Below, in pieces: positions 1 through 6,694 of a stretch of DNA of 12,573 nucleotides. Within the stretch, counting starts at the first letter, position 1. The number at the start of each line of letters is the position of its first letter. The DNA lies in the NCBI GenBank assembly GCA_003142355.1, contig PLMF01000313.1, forward strand, positions 1 to 12,573, in the 5' to 3' direction. The notes beneath the pieces are model-generated. The model ran no database searches. It had not been told where the DNA came from and worked only from the letters and a program-made list of their open reading frames with translations. The translations under genes were made by a program, and so were the position numbers. Source of the DNA: Bryobacterales bacterium. Its GTDB lineage: Bacteria; Acidobacteriota; Terriglobia; Bryobacterales; Bryobacteraceae.

Positions 1-168
1 GCTGCTTCCGTCTTCCTGCCGCAACCAGATCGCTCTCAAATGTCGTTTGCGCCCATATGACGGCTTCACGTACCCGCCTTCGATCAAACGCCTTGCGGCT
101 TCGAGTGAGCGAAAGCCGAGCGAGGTTCCATCGGGCGCATAGTAGGGGATTTGGATTTCGCGCTGCAT
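1..168 (-). CDS. Partial hypothetical protein (N-terminal 56 residues)
   Basis: The minus strand reads openly from an ATG at 168 to the left edge, giving 56 residues that begin MQREIQIPYYAPDGTSLGFR and end RAIWLRQEDGSS. The composition is protein-like, with a predicted helix around SLEAARRLIEGG followed by a basic stretch, so I believe it is a real gene cut by the window edge. I do not recognise a named family and assign no function. No Shine-Dalgarno (SD) sequence precedes the ATG. An in-frame GTG 24 nt upstream is an alternative start but has no better SD. A promoter-like sequence lies about 110 bp upstream (283-314) and is shared with the excisionase gene at the other end of the element, which suggests common control. 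Confidence 0.55.
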   Translation of the reverse strand, partial: MQREIQIPYYAPDGTSLGFRSLEAARRLIEGGYVKPSYGRKRHLRAIWLRQEDGSS

Positions 169-282
169 CTGGGCACACTTCGGGTACGGCACGGAAGGGA
201 AGGAGTTTTATGAGAGTCCCGTCTCTCGTTTGGGTCGGCCTTCGGAGGGTGCGCTTTGCGCTGGCCTGTAGAACGGCTTCGA

Positions 283-314
283 ATACTATATACGCACGCG
301 AAGCCGATTCTGTC
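283..314 (-). promoter_or_regulatory. Promoter-like site, left copy of a twin motif
   Basis: Read on the minus strand, GACA is followed after 18 nt by TATATAGTAT. The 14 nt TGCGTATATAGTAT recur at 6294-6307 with the same GACA-to-TATATA distance, in front of the excisionase gene. The context fits a -35/-10 pair serving the partial gene that starts at 168. It could also be a shared operator. Confidence 0.45.
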
Positions 315-343
315 TCACGGCATCACGCGAATGGACGTTGCAC

Positions 344-476
344 GCTTCACTCAGTTCACGCGGTTCACGCGGTTGCTCCTTACTTGTTTCCGGATTATTA
401 CAACCCTTTAATCCCACCCTCGCGCGTTAGAAACAAGATAGGGGGAACTGCGTGAACCGCGTGAACCGTGTGAAGC
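344..476. repeat. Large imperfect inverted repeat of GTGAACC iterons; candidate replication origin
   Basis: The left arm (344-391) and right arm (429-476) are inverted copies matching at about 40 of 48 positions by hand alignment, around a 37-nt loop that contains an AT-rich stretch (GGATTATTACAACCC). The outer 32 nt match at 28 positions. Each arm is built from a 9-nt unit: GCGTGAACC repeats with period 9 in the right arm, and GTTCACGCG appears in the left. The structure lies directly after the stop codon of the P4/D5-type primase. Primase-helicases of this class start replication at iteron clusters, and from memory the P4 alpha protein binds repeats containing GTGAAC, so an origin is the best reading. 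The loop is too large, and lacks a T-run, for an ordinary terminator. Confidence 0.5.
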
Positions 477-486
477 CTGCCTGGGT

Positions 487-2580
487 TCACTCGCCGTCGC
501 CGGCGAGGAGGGAGATGCCGATGTAGCACCAAGCAAACACGCCATTTACGGTTCTCTGGTAATCTGCGACGCTGGGCCGGAGCTTCTTCATCGCGCGCCC
601 GAAGGCAGTCTTGCTGATGGTGGGGCGGCCGACGTCAGCGCAGTTGCGGCAGTACTCGCGGTGGAGTTGATCCTGCGGCGTCACGGCATCGGGGTGGAGG
701 GTGGTTTTGCGGTCCAGCCAGACGGCAAGCGGATCGGTTGCCTGCCGGAATTCGTCGGTCGCGCGGTTAGTCGAGTCGCTCTCGCTCAATCCGCGCGTTC
801 GGATAACGACGAGCGCCTCCAGCGCCTTGTTGAGCACACCGCTCAATTCCACGGGATCAGAAAGGATGGCATCAAGCTTGTCGCCGGGAATTGTGTCGGG
901 CGCCTTATCCGCAAACGTACGTTCGAACGGTACGACGATCCAACGGCGGAAGAACGCCGGCGAGGCGTCCTGGCTTTTGGGTGGATGGTTGGCGGAAAAG
1001 ACCAGGCGCGCGTACGGAACGAAGTCGAACGAATCTTTGAACTTGTACTCGGCCATTAGGGGGTCGCCGCCCGTGATCGCTTTGAATACCGACGTGCTGG
1101 TGAGGTCGGTGCCGGGAAGGTCCGGACAGATGTTCGCCAGCCTGCCGATGAGACGCGCGGCCGAGAACCGATCATTCTCCAGTTTGTGAAGGCTGACGGC
1201 GGCGGTGTTGTGCTTTCCGATAAATGCCAGCACGGCGCGCAAATACGTGGATTTCCCGTTGGCACCGTCCCCCATCAGAAGTATCGCTTTCTGGATTGAA
1301 GTGTCTGGCGTCATGAGCCAAGCCGGGATCTCCCAGGCGATGGCCTCCGAATCACCGGGGAACACCTCGCTGATGAACTTGTCCCACATTGGACACCGAG
1401 CATGCGGATCGAACTTCACAGGCAACTGCACCGGCGATAGGAAATCGGGCGAGTGTGGCGAAAGCTTCCGGGTGGTGACGTCCAACAGGCCGTTCAGTAC
1501 GTTGACGGCATCACGCTTGGGTCGCTCCCATAGCAGGGGCGAATCGATTTCGATGTACTTCACGACTTCCTCGGCCTTGTGGCTGGTCCACTTTGAGGAT
1601 AGCCGCATGCGCTCCAGAAGCTGCTTCACCTGCTGGCGGACCAACGAAGCGCCGTCTTGGTGGTAGCTGCCAACGCGGAAGGTGTACAGTCGGCCACCGG
1701 CGTCCTGCGCGAATCGGTGCCGACCAGTGATCGCCTCGGCGATCTGGTAAACGGCGATGTCATCGTCGGCTTTTTGTTTCTCGAAATCGGCGCCTTCAAT
1801 GATCTCCAGCACTTTATCCGGGCCGACGCTGGCCAATAGATCGTCGATGCCCTTGCCCTGCGCGATGTCCCAGGTCACCACCGCAACTTCCGCGCCCCGC
1901 ATCCGCAACTCGCGCGCTAAGAGGTTTCGGGCAATCTCAACCTGCTCGTTCTGGTCCGCATCCGCGTCGAAAGCGATGATCACGCGGCGGCCTTCCCAAA
2001 CAACGAGGTCGAGGTCGGGGATCACGCCCTTGACGTCGCGCCGGTCGCCGTTCGGTCCAGTGGTCTTGCCGACCGTGCCGCGCCAGTTCCAAACGCCCGG
2101 CAATCCGAGCGGCAAGAATCGTGGGGCCGTCACCTCGTGGTTGGCGAGGCGCCAGAGCGCCAGCGTTTTGAATTCGCCCTCGGTTATGATCACCGGTGTG
2201 GCCACGTCCTTCAGCAGTTCTGGCGAAAGGCCCGGAACGAAATAGATCATGTTCTTTCGGCCAGGCGGCGATAAGTACTTCCCGCGCTCCCTCGGTTTGC
2301 CGTCTTTGTACTCCATGTCGGGGTGATCGCGACGCAGCCGCCACTCGCGGACATGGGATTCGCCCGGTAGGGAGTATGGGATCGCCAGCCCCTCGTAAGA
2401 AGCATGATCCCGTCGACCCACGAGGGAACGTCCGGTGTTTGAATCGACGCGCCGGATTTTGGCTGCGGCGGCGAGTTCGCTGTCAATCCAACGCCGCGCC
2501 AAGTCGGTGTAGTCCCCATCCGTGAGTGCAGTTCCGGTTCCTTCATTCACCGGTGGCTGACTGTTATGTATTGCAGCCAT
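487..2580 (-). CDS. P4/D5-type primase-helicase (TOPRIM-like domain plus SF3 helicase)
   Basis: A 697-aa replication initiator of the phage/plasmid primase class. The N-terminal half looks like the DUF3854/TOPRIM-like module: EGEFK at 134-138, FDADAD at 204-209 and KGIDD at 243-247 are the probable metal-binding acidic motifs. A D5_N-like linker follows (roughly 280-420). The SF3 helicase has Walker A GDGANGKST at 437-445, an acidic Walker B region near CPDLP (about 485-489), sensor motif LVFSAN ending at 531, and FFRRW with the likely arginine finger at 545-546. A winged-helix-like C-terminus covers about 640-690. I chose the ATG at 2580 because AAAGG precedes it at good spacing; the frame stays open 29 codons further upstream inside the sigma gene. 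The start overlaps the sigma gene end by 17 bp, implying translational coupling. The iteron inverted repeat sits just beyond the stop. Likely role: loading and unwinding at the element's own origin. Confidence 0.9.
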   Translation of the reverse strand: MAAIHNSQPPVNEGTGTALTDGDYTDLARRWIDSELAAAAKIRRVDSNTGRSLVGRRDHASYEGLAIPYSLPGESHVREWRLRRDHPDMEYKDGKPRERGKYLSPPGRKNMIYFVPGLSPELLKDVATPVIITEGEFKTLALWRLANHEVTAPRFLPLGLPGVWNWRGTVGKTTGPNGDRRDVKGVIPDLDLVVWEGRRVIIAFDADADQNEQVEIARNLLARELRMRGAEVAVVTWDIAQGKGIDDLLASVGPDKVLEIIEGADFEKQKADDDIAVYQIAEAITGRHRFAQDAGGRLYTFRVGSYHQDGASLVRQQVKQLLERMRLSSKWTSHKAEEVVKYIEIDSPLLWERPKRDAVNVLNGLLDVTTRKLSPHSPDFLSPVQLPVKFDPHARCPMWDKFISEVFPGDSEAIAWEIPAWLMTPDTSIQKAILLMGDGANGKSTYLRAVLAFIGKHNTAAVSLHKLENDRFSAARLIGRLANICPDLPGTDLTSTSVFKAITGGDPLMAEYKFKDSFDFVPYARLVFSANHPPKSQDASPAFFRRWIVVPFERTFADKAPDTIPGDKLDAILSDPVELSGVLNKALEALVVIRTRGLSESDSTNRATDEFRQATDPLAVWLDRKTTLHPDAVTPQDQLHREYCRNCADVGRPTISKTAFGRAMKKLRPSVADYQRTVNGVFAWCYIGISLLAGDGE

Positions 2581-3082
2581 ATTCACGCCTTTGCGGGGAC
2601 AAGCCAGCCTTCGTAAGCGCTTCCCGGAGCCGTCCGATGGCACGATAGACGGTCGCGCGGGAAACACCCAAACAGCGGCTCGTGTCTACCGCGGAGTATT
2701 CTGTCAGAGCAAACGCTACGGACCGGTCGAACGAGGATACATCGGCTAGTACGCGTCTGACGTCTGCACGAAGTTCGATCTCTAGAAACTCACCCTCGCC
2801 GGCGACATTCTGGTTGTCTACGTATTCGAGTTTGAGAACGCGTGGGTGTGCCCGGAACATCGACGCGAACTGGGTGCGGACAACCAGTTCGATGAAAGTG
2901 CGCAGACCGGCCCTGGTAGGATCATATCTGGCGAGAGCCTGCCAGACGCGGGTGATGGTCTCCTGTTCCAGGTCGTCGCGATCAGCCAGGAGGACGGCAC
3001 CGCTCAACACGGCAGCGGCCGACCGAACCTGCGCGGAGCGAAGCATTAGCGGGTAGGCGCGCTCGAAAACAGCGTCACGCAT
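2564..3082 (-). CDS. Sigma-70 family RNA polymerase sigma factor (element-encoded)
   Basis: A 172-aa protein with the ECF-like two-domain plan. Region 2 is at about 30-85: DDLEQETITRVWQAL, then YDPTRAGLRTFIELVVR and RAHPR, the usual core-binding and -10 recognition stretch. Region 4 is at about 125-165: SVAFALTEYSAVDTSRCLGV followed by SRATVYRAIGRLREAL, a clear helix-turn-helix for -35 contact. I prefer the ATG at 3082 because GGAGAG lies 7 nt upstream; an in-frame ATG at 3097 would add five residues without an SD. The start overlaps the end of the upstream small gene by 8 bp (ATGCGTGA), and the 3' end overlaps the primase start. Cargo sigma-like proteins can redirect host polymerase to element promoters, so the twin promoter-like sites at 283-314 and 6276-6307 are natural candidate targets. 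That link is inference. Confidence 0.85.
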   Translation of the reverse strand: MRDAVFERAYPLMLRSAQVRSAAAVLSGAVLLADRDDLEQETITRVWQALARYDPTRAGLRTFIELVVRTQFASMFRAHPRVLKLEYVDNQNVAGEGEFLEIELRADVRRVLADVSSFDRSVAFALTEYSAVDTSRCLGVSRATVYRAIGRLREALTKAGLSPQRREYGCNT

Positions 3083-3428
3083 TTGAGCACTCTCCATCGA
3101 GGGCCGGCTGACGTTCGATCTCGACCGTGAGGGGGAGTCCGTGGGCGATCTCTATGCTCCGGATCTCCCCCTCACCAAGTTCTTCGATGATCTCAAGGAG
3201 TTCGACCATCTGCCTCTTGAGCCAGAAGTCCGGGAGCGTGGATTCCGGTCGGGGACTGTTGTCGCCGCCCATCCGCAACTTCTGAATGATCGTCGGAGGT
3301 GGCGTAAATATTGGCTCACCGCCATGTACGCGCAGCCCGCCAAGGCGGCAGAAGGGATGCTGTTGGCAGAGCTCGACGAGACGAATCTGCTTTGCGGAGA
3401 GCGAAGTTTTCGAGACTGGCTGATTCAA
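3075..3428 (-). CDS. Small hypothetical protein, first gene of the primase operon (TTG start)
   Basis: A 117-aa soluble protein of unknown function. The N-terminal part (LSAKQIRLVELCQQHPFCRL) looks helical and could bind nucleic acid, but no clear motif is present. The middle contains FTPPPTIIQKLRMGG, and the C-terminal part is a helix rich in Glu and Leu (LKRQMVELLEIIEELGEGEI). I chose the TTG at 3428 because AAAGGAG ends 7 nt before it. A GTG at 3446 would add six residues, but that reading places the same AAAGGAG inside the coding sequence and has no SD of its own. The stop overlaps the sigma start by 8 bp, so the three genes from here to 487 form one coupled operon. Being first suggests a regulatory or accessory replication role, but I cannot name one. 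Confidence 0.7.
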   Translation of the reverse strand: MNQPVSKTSLSAKQIRLVELCQQHPFCRLGGLRVHGGEPIFTPPPTIIQKLRMGGDNSPRPESTLPDFWLKRQMVELLEIIEELGEGEIRSIEIAHGLPLTVEIERQPALDGECSNA

Positions 3429-3554
3429 GTGGCCACTCCTTTTCACAAGTCAAGGAGTTGCCCAGCATGGTGAAGGGTGGAAGCCTTCTGCGACTTGCCG
3501 TTCCCTGCGCTTTCAATCGAACACCGGGGCAACGCCTCTAGTCTCACTTTGAGG

Positions 3555-3579
3555 GTGTGGCAAAGTGTGGCGAAAGTGT
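3555..3579. promoter_or_regulatory. Tandem 10-11 nt repeats, operator-like
   Basis: GTGTGGCAAA, GTGTGGCGAAA and GTGTTTCGG follow each other directly about 130 bp upstream of the primase operon start. On the minus strand TTGCCA within the repeat is followed after 17 nt by TAGAGG, a weak -35/-10 possibility. The helical-turn spacing suits a repressor or activator site. No direct evidence. Confidence 0.3.
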
Positions 3580-3627
3580 TTCGGACCCAGGCTACGTGGG
3601 GAGTTGTAAGTGCTTGAAAAACGGAAG

Positions 3628-3653
3628 AAAAAACTTCGGACCGGTTGGCGGTC
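3628..3653 (-). terminator. Weak Rho-independent terminator candidate
   Basis: On the minus strand GACCG, a 5-nt loop and CGGTC form a 5-bp stem, followed 5 nt later by six T residues. It lies about 50 bp after the 331-aa gene and before the primase operon, the right place to separate the two transcripts. The short stem keeps confidence low. Confidence 0.3.
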
Positions 3654-3679
3654 ATTCGGCCATGACGTCCAAACGCTTC

Positions 3680-3701
3680 CGCCAGACTCTCGCCAGACTC
3701 T
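3680..3701. repeat. Perfect tandem 11-nt repeat beside a stop codon
   Basis: CGCCAGACTCT occurs twice back to back, immediately downstream of the stop of the 331-aa gene. It may be simple slippage or a protein-binding site; nothing distinguishes these. Confidence 0.6.
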
Positions 3702-3703
3702 CG

Positions 3704-4699
3704 CTACGGGAAGTCCGGTGGATGCTCACGGACCCACCGGATGCGATATTTGATGTATTTGAAGACCTTTTCTCTAGCGGAGGACTTTCCATCACCCTCA
3801 ACCTCGCCCGCAATCTCCTCCCACGTTTCTACGAACTCTTTCTCCTTCCAGTACGTCGGCAGGTCCGCCCCTACTTGGTGAAGTTCCCGGCAGAGTTGCG
3901 GGAGTTGCGCCGCCCAATGCTCCCCAAACAGCAAAACGGCGGCGGCGACCTTGCGATGATCCGAGGCGTTTGCCTCAAAACCCCTCCCCCTGGGCCCATT
4001 CGCTTGAGAGACTCCGAGCGTGGCGGTCGCCTTGCTTCTTACCTTGCCCGAGACGAGCTCGGCGAGGGAGTTTGGTGAACCCAGCGTCCCATCCTCCCGT
4101 TCCAGGATGAATTCTTCGAGCGGATAGAGCGGAATCCGATGTTGATCCAACACTGCCTGAACATCAGTGCCTTTGAGCCGATTCGTCGGCGCGAGAATTA
4201 CCTTTCGGCACTGGGAACGCGCGACGACTTTCAAGACAGAGTTCAGGAAATTCGAAAGGCTAGTTTCGACTATCAGGAACACCGTCTGATCACTACCGGG
4301 GCCGTCTGGCAAAAGGCCAATCGACCACGGACAGCGCTCGTCTTCCAACGCGTGCTGCCAGCGAAAGCCGAGCGCCTCCGCGATCATACCCGTGAATGAC
4401 CGGAGATCGAGTTCGTACAAAACGGCGTCGTCGCTGCACAGCAGAACCTCTTCGCAAGGATCCCATTCCTGCCGGCAGACGGCGACGATCTTGTTGCCGC
4501 CGCAGTAAACAATCTCGCGGAAGCAGCCTTCACGATCCGCATTGCCACATGGATAGGTTCCTCCGCTGAATTCGGTAGCGTGAAGAAAGGGGCGAATCAC
4601 CGCGTAGTCGGGCCCGCAATAACGCTTCCAGTACGGTATTGTCGTCGTGAGGCCGGGTATGCGCTCAAGTGCCTGCCACAACTGGGTCAGCTTTGTCAC
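3704..4699 (-). CDS. Uncharacterised protein with Cys-rich N-terminal region (331 aa)
   Basis: A 331-aa cytoplasmic protein of unknown function. A Cys-rich segment (Cys 51, 59, 66, 75, 82, 88) around GCFREIVYCGGNKIVAVCRQ resembles a zinc ribbon or similar metal site. The middle (about 140-200, TVFLIVETSLSNFL then CRKVILAPTNRLKG and IPLYPLEEFI) alternates strands and helices like an alpha/beta domain. The C-terminus is helical with a basic end (YIKYRIRWVREHP). It starts with GTG at 4699, 35 bp inside the upstream 392-aa gene, with only a weak AGAAGA upstream, so translation probably depends on that gene and the two products probably work together. No Walker, nuclease or membrane motif is visible. 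A position between integrase and primase is where P4-like elements often carry defence genes, hence a possible defence role; this is inference only. Confidence 0.75.
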   Translation of the reverse strand: MTKLTQLWQALERIPGLTTTIPYWKRYCGPDYAVIRPFLHATEFSGGTYPCGNADREGCFREIVYCGGNKIVAVCRQEWDPCEEVLLCSDDAVLYELDLRSFTGMIAEALGFRWQHALEDERCPWSIGLLPDGPGSDQTVFLIVETSLSNFLNSVLKVVARSQCRKVILAPTNRLKGTDVQAVLDQHRIPLYPLEEFILEREDGTLGSPNSLAELVSGKVRSKATATLGVSQANGPRGRGFEANASDHRKVAAAVLLFGEHWAAQLPQLCRELHQVGADLPTYWKEKEFVETWEEIAGEVEGDGKSSAREKVFKYIKYRIRWVREHPPDFP

Positions 4700-5843
4700 C
4701 TATCGTCTTCTTTCCCAGAAGGATGAAGCCCTGCTTTCGCAGCCATTGCTCTATCAGTGCAGCCTCCTCGCCCCGGCCGTACGTGGTGGTCTTCGGCGGC
4801 CAAATCGAGAAGCGCCGCGCCTTGTCCACGTCGGTAAGATCGACCTCGAAGACCGCCTTCTTCAGAATCGCGCCGGGAGGAATCTCCATCTTCTGCACCG
4901 CAAGGGCTAAAAACAAATCGGACGCGCGGTGCTTCACAGCATGTCCGAAGGCGTTGTCCCAGGTCCAGTCGAGTTCCCGCAGGCATACCGACTTCATGCC
5001 CCTGATCCCTTTGCAGATGAGGGCCTTCCGCCCACGCTTCCTGAGGGGCTCCAGGGTGTACTTCTTTTTGAACGCGAAATAGTAGGAATCGTTAAAAAGG
5101 TGGCGGCCGAACTCAGTCACATACAACTTAATCTCGCCAACCGTTGACGCGTGCACGCGAAGTTCATGTTCGACCAAATCGAGAACCACAAGGTCCATCT
5201 TCTCCGGGCGGAAATAGAGAGGAGAGGATCGGCGTCCTTTTCGATCTCGGTCCCTCTTGCATGTCAGTCCGTGGTCCACAAGAAAACGCAACTCGGTTCC
5301 AGATTCGGCACACTGGACTTCGCTGCCGATCCCCCGCTTGTGTTCAAGAAACCAATCGTCTAGACGCTTCTCCAGATTGGAAAAGTCGGTCTTCTTTTCT
5401 GGTTTAATCTCGCTTAACACGGCTCCCATCGCTGGGAAGTACTCGAACTTGAATGCCTTCTGTAGGAACTCGTCACGCTCCATTTTCGCGAGTTCCTGCG
5501 GTGCCTTGAACCAGACTCGGATTGCGAGATCGATAGCGGTAATCCGGTCGCTTGTTGTTGCGCCATGTAAACGGGCGATCTCCAGGAGTTGGTCAACGCG
5601 CTCTTGGACGCCGACGTTGCCTATTACGTGCAGTGCCTCCAGAAGATCGGGCGGAGTATCGCCGTCGCTGTTGACGAGGATGAGCGCGAGCTTTGAGTAG
5701 TCGGGTTTCGCAGGTGCGGAATCCGGAAAGGCAAAGCCGCGACTCTCCAAGTATTTCTCGTGGGGCCGAAGGAGGTCCAAAAGGCTGGCGACCTCGATGG
5801 TCCTCAAGATGTCAGGGTGCGTGAAGCAACTCGGGATGAACAC
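4665..5843 (-). CDS. Uncharacterised 392-aa protein, partner of the Cys-rich protein
   Basis: I do not recognise the family by name. The N-terminal 170 residues are mainly helical. The central part (about 190-270) runs RFLVDHGLTCKRD, LYFRPEKMDLVVLDL, ELRVHASTVGEIKLYV, EFGRHLFNDSYYF and KYTLEPL; the conserved-looking Gly, Arg and aromatic pattern suggests a ligand- or nucleic-acid-binding core. The C-terminus ends with FSIWPPKTTTYG followed by an amphipathic helix (EEAALIEQWLRKQGF). The frame is open up to 6095, but I start at GTG 5843 because AGGAGG lies 6 nt upstream, and the sequence above it reads like noncoding DNA. A stem-loop at 5857-5875 sits just before this SD. The end overlaps the 331-aa gene by 35 bp, so the pair is one transcription unit. 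A defence function is possible from position but unproven. Confidence 0.8.
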   Translation of the reverse strand: MFIPSCFTHPDILRTIEVASLLDLLRPHEKYLESRGFAFPDSAPAKPDYSKLALILVNSDGDTPPDLLEALHVIGNVGVQERVDQLLEIARLHGATTSDRITAIDLAIRVWFKAPQELAKMERDEFLQKAFKFEYFPAMGAVLSEIKPEKKTDFSNLEKRLDDWFLEHKRGIGSEVQCAESGTELRFLVDHGLTCKRDRDRKGRRSSPLYFRPEKMDLVVLDLVEHELRVHASTVGEIKLYVTEFGRHLFNDSYYFAFKKKYTLEPLRKRGRKALICKGIRGMKSVCLRELDWTWDNAFGHAVKHRASDLFLALAVQKMEIPPGAILKKAVFEVDLTDVDKARRFSIWPPKTTTYGRGEEAALIEQWLRKQGFILLGKKTIGDKADPVVAGT

Positions 5844-5856
5844 ATTACACCTCCTT

Positions 5857-5875
5857 GGAGCCTGGGAAAGGCTCC
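5857..5875 (-). promoter_or_regulatory. Stem-loop just upstream of the 392-aa gene SD
   Basis: On the minus strand GGAGCC, a 7-nt loop and GGCTCC form a perfect 6-bp stem, immediately before the AAGGAGG that serves the GTG start. A second AAGGAG overlaps the upstream arm. It could influence ribosome access, or simply keep the real SD exposed. Confidence 0.35.
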
Positions 5876-6275
5876 TCCTTGGGCCTGGAATTGTGTGCTG
5901 TGGCTGAGCTCGACGGGCACCGGCGTCCCGGCGGAGAATCGGCGTGGCTGGATTCCCTGCTGGGCTGCTTCGTCGGCGGCCGCAGTTGAAAAAGTCTAAG
6001 GCTGAATTGACTTGGCATACGAACCCAGCCGTCCTCGCAAGAGAAGCTGACGCGGAGTTGGTACGCCCGATCTGGCCCGAGCCTTCCCAATCCAAGGGTA
6101 CAAGGGCCTCTCTCGATTCATACTACCAAAAAACATTGAATTGCGGAATTGTTTCAATCTTTTGCCGGGGCAAACAAAGCGCTGCCATTTGCACCTTATG
6201 CCGCCGGCGACTCGGCTCCCGAAACCGGCTTTGATTTTCAGAGCACGCACCTCAACAAGCCAACTGCGATGACCG

Positions 6276-6307
6276 GACACTTTGGCCACATTCTGCGTAT
6301 ATAGTAT
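6276..6307 (+). promoter_or_regulatory. Promoter-like site, right copy of the twin motif (upstream of xis/int)
   Basis: GACA at 6276-6279, an 18-nt gap, then TATATAGTAT at 6298-6307. TGCGTATATAGTAT is identical to the minus-strand copy at 283-296, and both are followed by a C-x-GAAGCC context. The excisionase ATG is 70 nt downstream. Confidence 0.45.
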
Positions 6308-6376
6308 CCAGAAGCCCACCGGACAGCGCGTCGACCGCTAGGCGGAGATCGTTGTGGGTGTCGGACAGACACGACC

Positions 6377-6694
6377 ATGCGAAACCGCCGCCAGCCTGAC
6401 GATGTGAGCGCCGTTCCCCGGCCAATCGATTTAACCCAGGTTCCAGCGGTTCCATGGGCGTGGGTCGATGAGCACGTCTACGCCGCCATCCGCGGGTGCA
6501 GCGTGAAAGTGCTGCAGAAGGAACGGCGGCTGAACATCGGCTGTCCGTTCCGGCGAATCAACGGGACCTCGATCAGATATAAGTTCGGGGACATTACGGC
6601 CTTTCTGGAATCGCAGCCGGGCGGCGGTGGCGCCGGAGAGCCGAGCCATCAACCGCAGCGAGGATCTGGCCGGCCGCGCAGATCTTCGACTTGA
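6377..6694 (+). CDS. AlpA/excisionase-like helix-turn-helix protein
   Basis: A 105-aa DNA-binding protein of the MerR-like excisionase/AlpA type. Residues about 28-75 read WVDEHVYAAIRGCSVKVLQK, then a wing CPFRRINGTSIRYKFGD and the terminal helix ITAFLES. The pattern of helix-turn-helix, Arg-rich wing, and Y-x-x-x-D-[IV]-x-x-[FW]-L is usual for this family. The C-terminal 25 residues are Gly/Arg/Ser-rich and probably disordered. Its stop overlaps the integrase start (TTGA), so the two are co-translated, the classical xis-int arrangement. Likely roles are bending attachment-site DNA for excision and regulating the int promoter. No strong SD precedes the ATG; a GTG 12 codons further in is an alternative start. 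Confidence 0.75.
   Translation: MRNRRQPDDVSAVPRPIDLTQVPAVPWAWVDEHVYAAIRGCSVKVLQKERRLNIGCPFRRINGTSIRYKFGDITAFLESQPGGGGAGEPSHQPQRGSGRPRRSST

Larger units (their letters stand above)
169..486. other. Intergenic region between the partial gene and the primase
   Basis: These 318 bases hold the left twin promoter-like site (283-314) and the large inverted repeat (344-476). I see no convincing gene. A plus-strand frame with an AAGGAG motif before an ATG at 210 runs to 455, but it crosses the inverted repeat and does not look like protein. Confidence 0.6.
5844..6376. other. Divergent intergenic region between the unknown pair and xis/int
   Basis: These 533 bases hold the stem-loop at 5857-5875, an AT-rich patch at about 6115-6165, and the right twin promoter-like site at 6276-6307. 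The AT-rich patch has ATTGAA/TTCAAT ends (6135-6158) and two GAATTG units inside. I find no clean -35/-10 pair for the minus-strand genes here, though their promoter must lie in this region. No coding frame looks real. Confidence 0.55.

Noticed and set aside
57..455. Plus-strand 132-aa frame, or its shorter form from ATG 210 preceded by AAGGAG
   Set aside because: It is rich in Arg/Ser/His, covers the opposite strand of the partial gene, and runs through the inverted repeat, giving a repetitive HSVHAVHAV segment. It looks like a chance frame despite the SD-like motif.
344..476. The large inverted repeat as a Rho-independent terminator of the primase operon
   Set aside because: The loop is 37 nt, the arms are iteron-like, and no T-run follows on the minus strand. 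An origin or protein-binding array fits better, although an effect on transcription cannot be excluded.
3443..3655. Minus-strand 70-aa frame between the two operons
   Set aside because: No SD, no protein-like pattern, and it spans tandem repeats and the probable promoter region of the primase operon.
5844..6095. N-terminal extension of the 392-aa protein by 84 residues
   Set aside because: The extension is Pro/Arg/Ser-rich and unlike folded protein. A strong AGGAGG at correct spacing marks the GTG at 5843 as the start.
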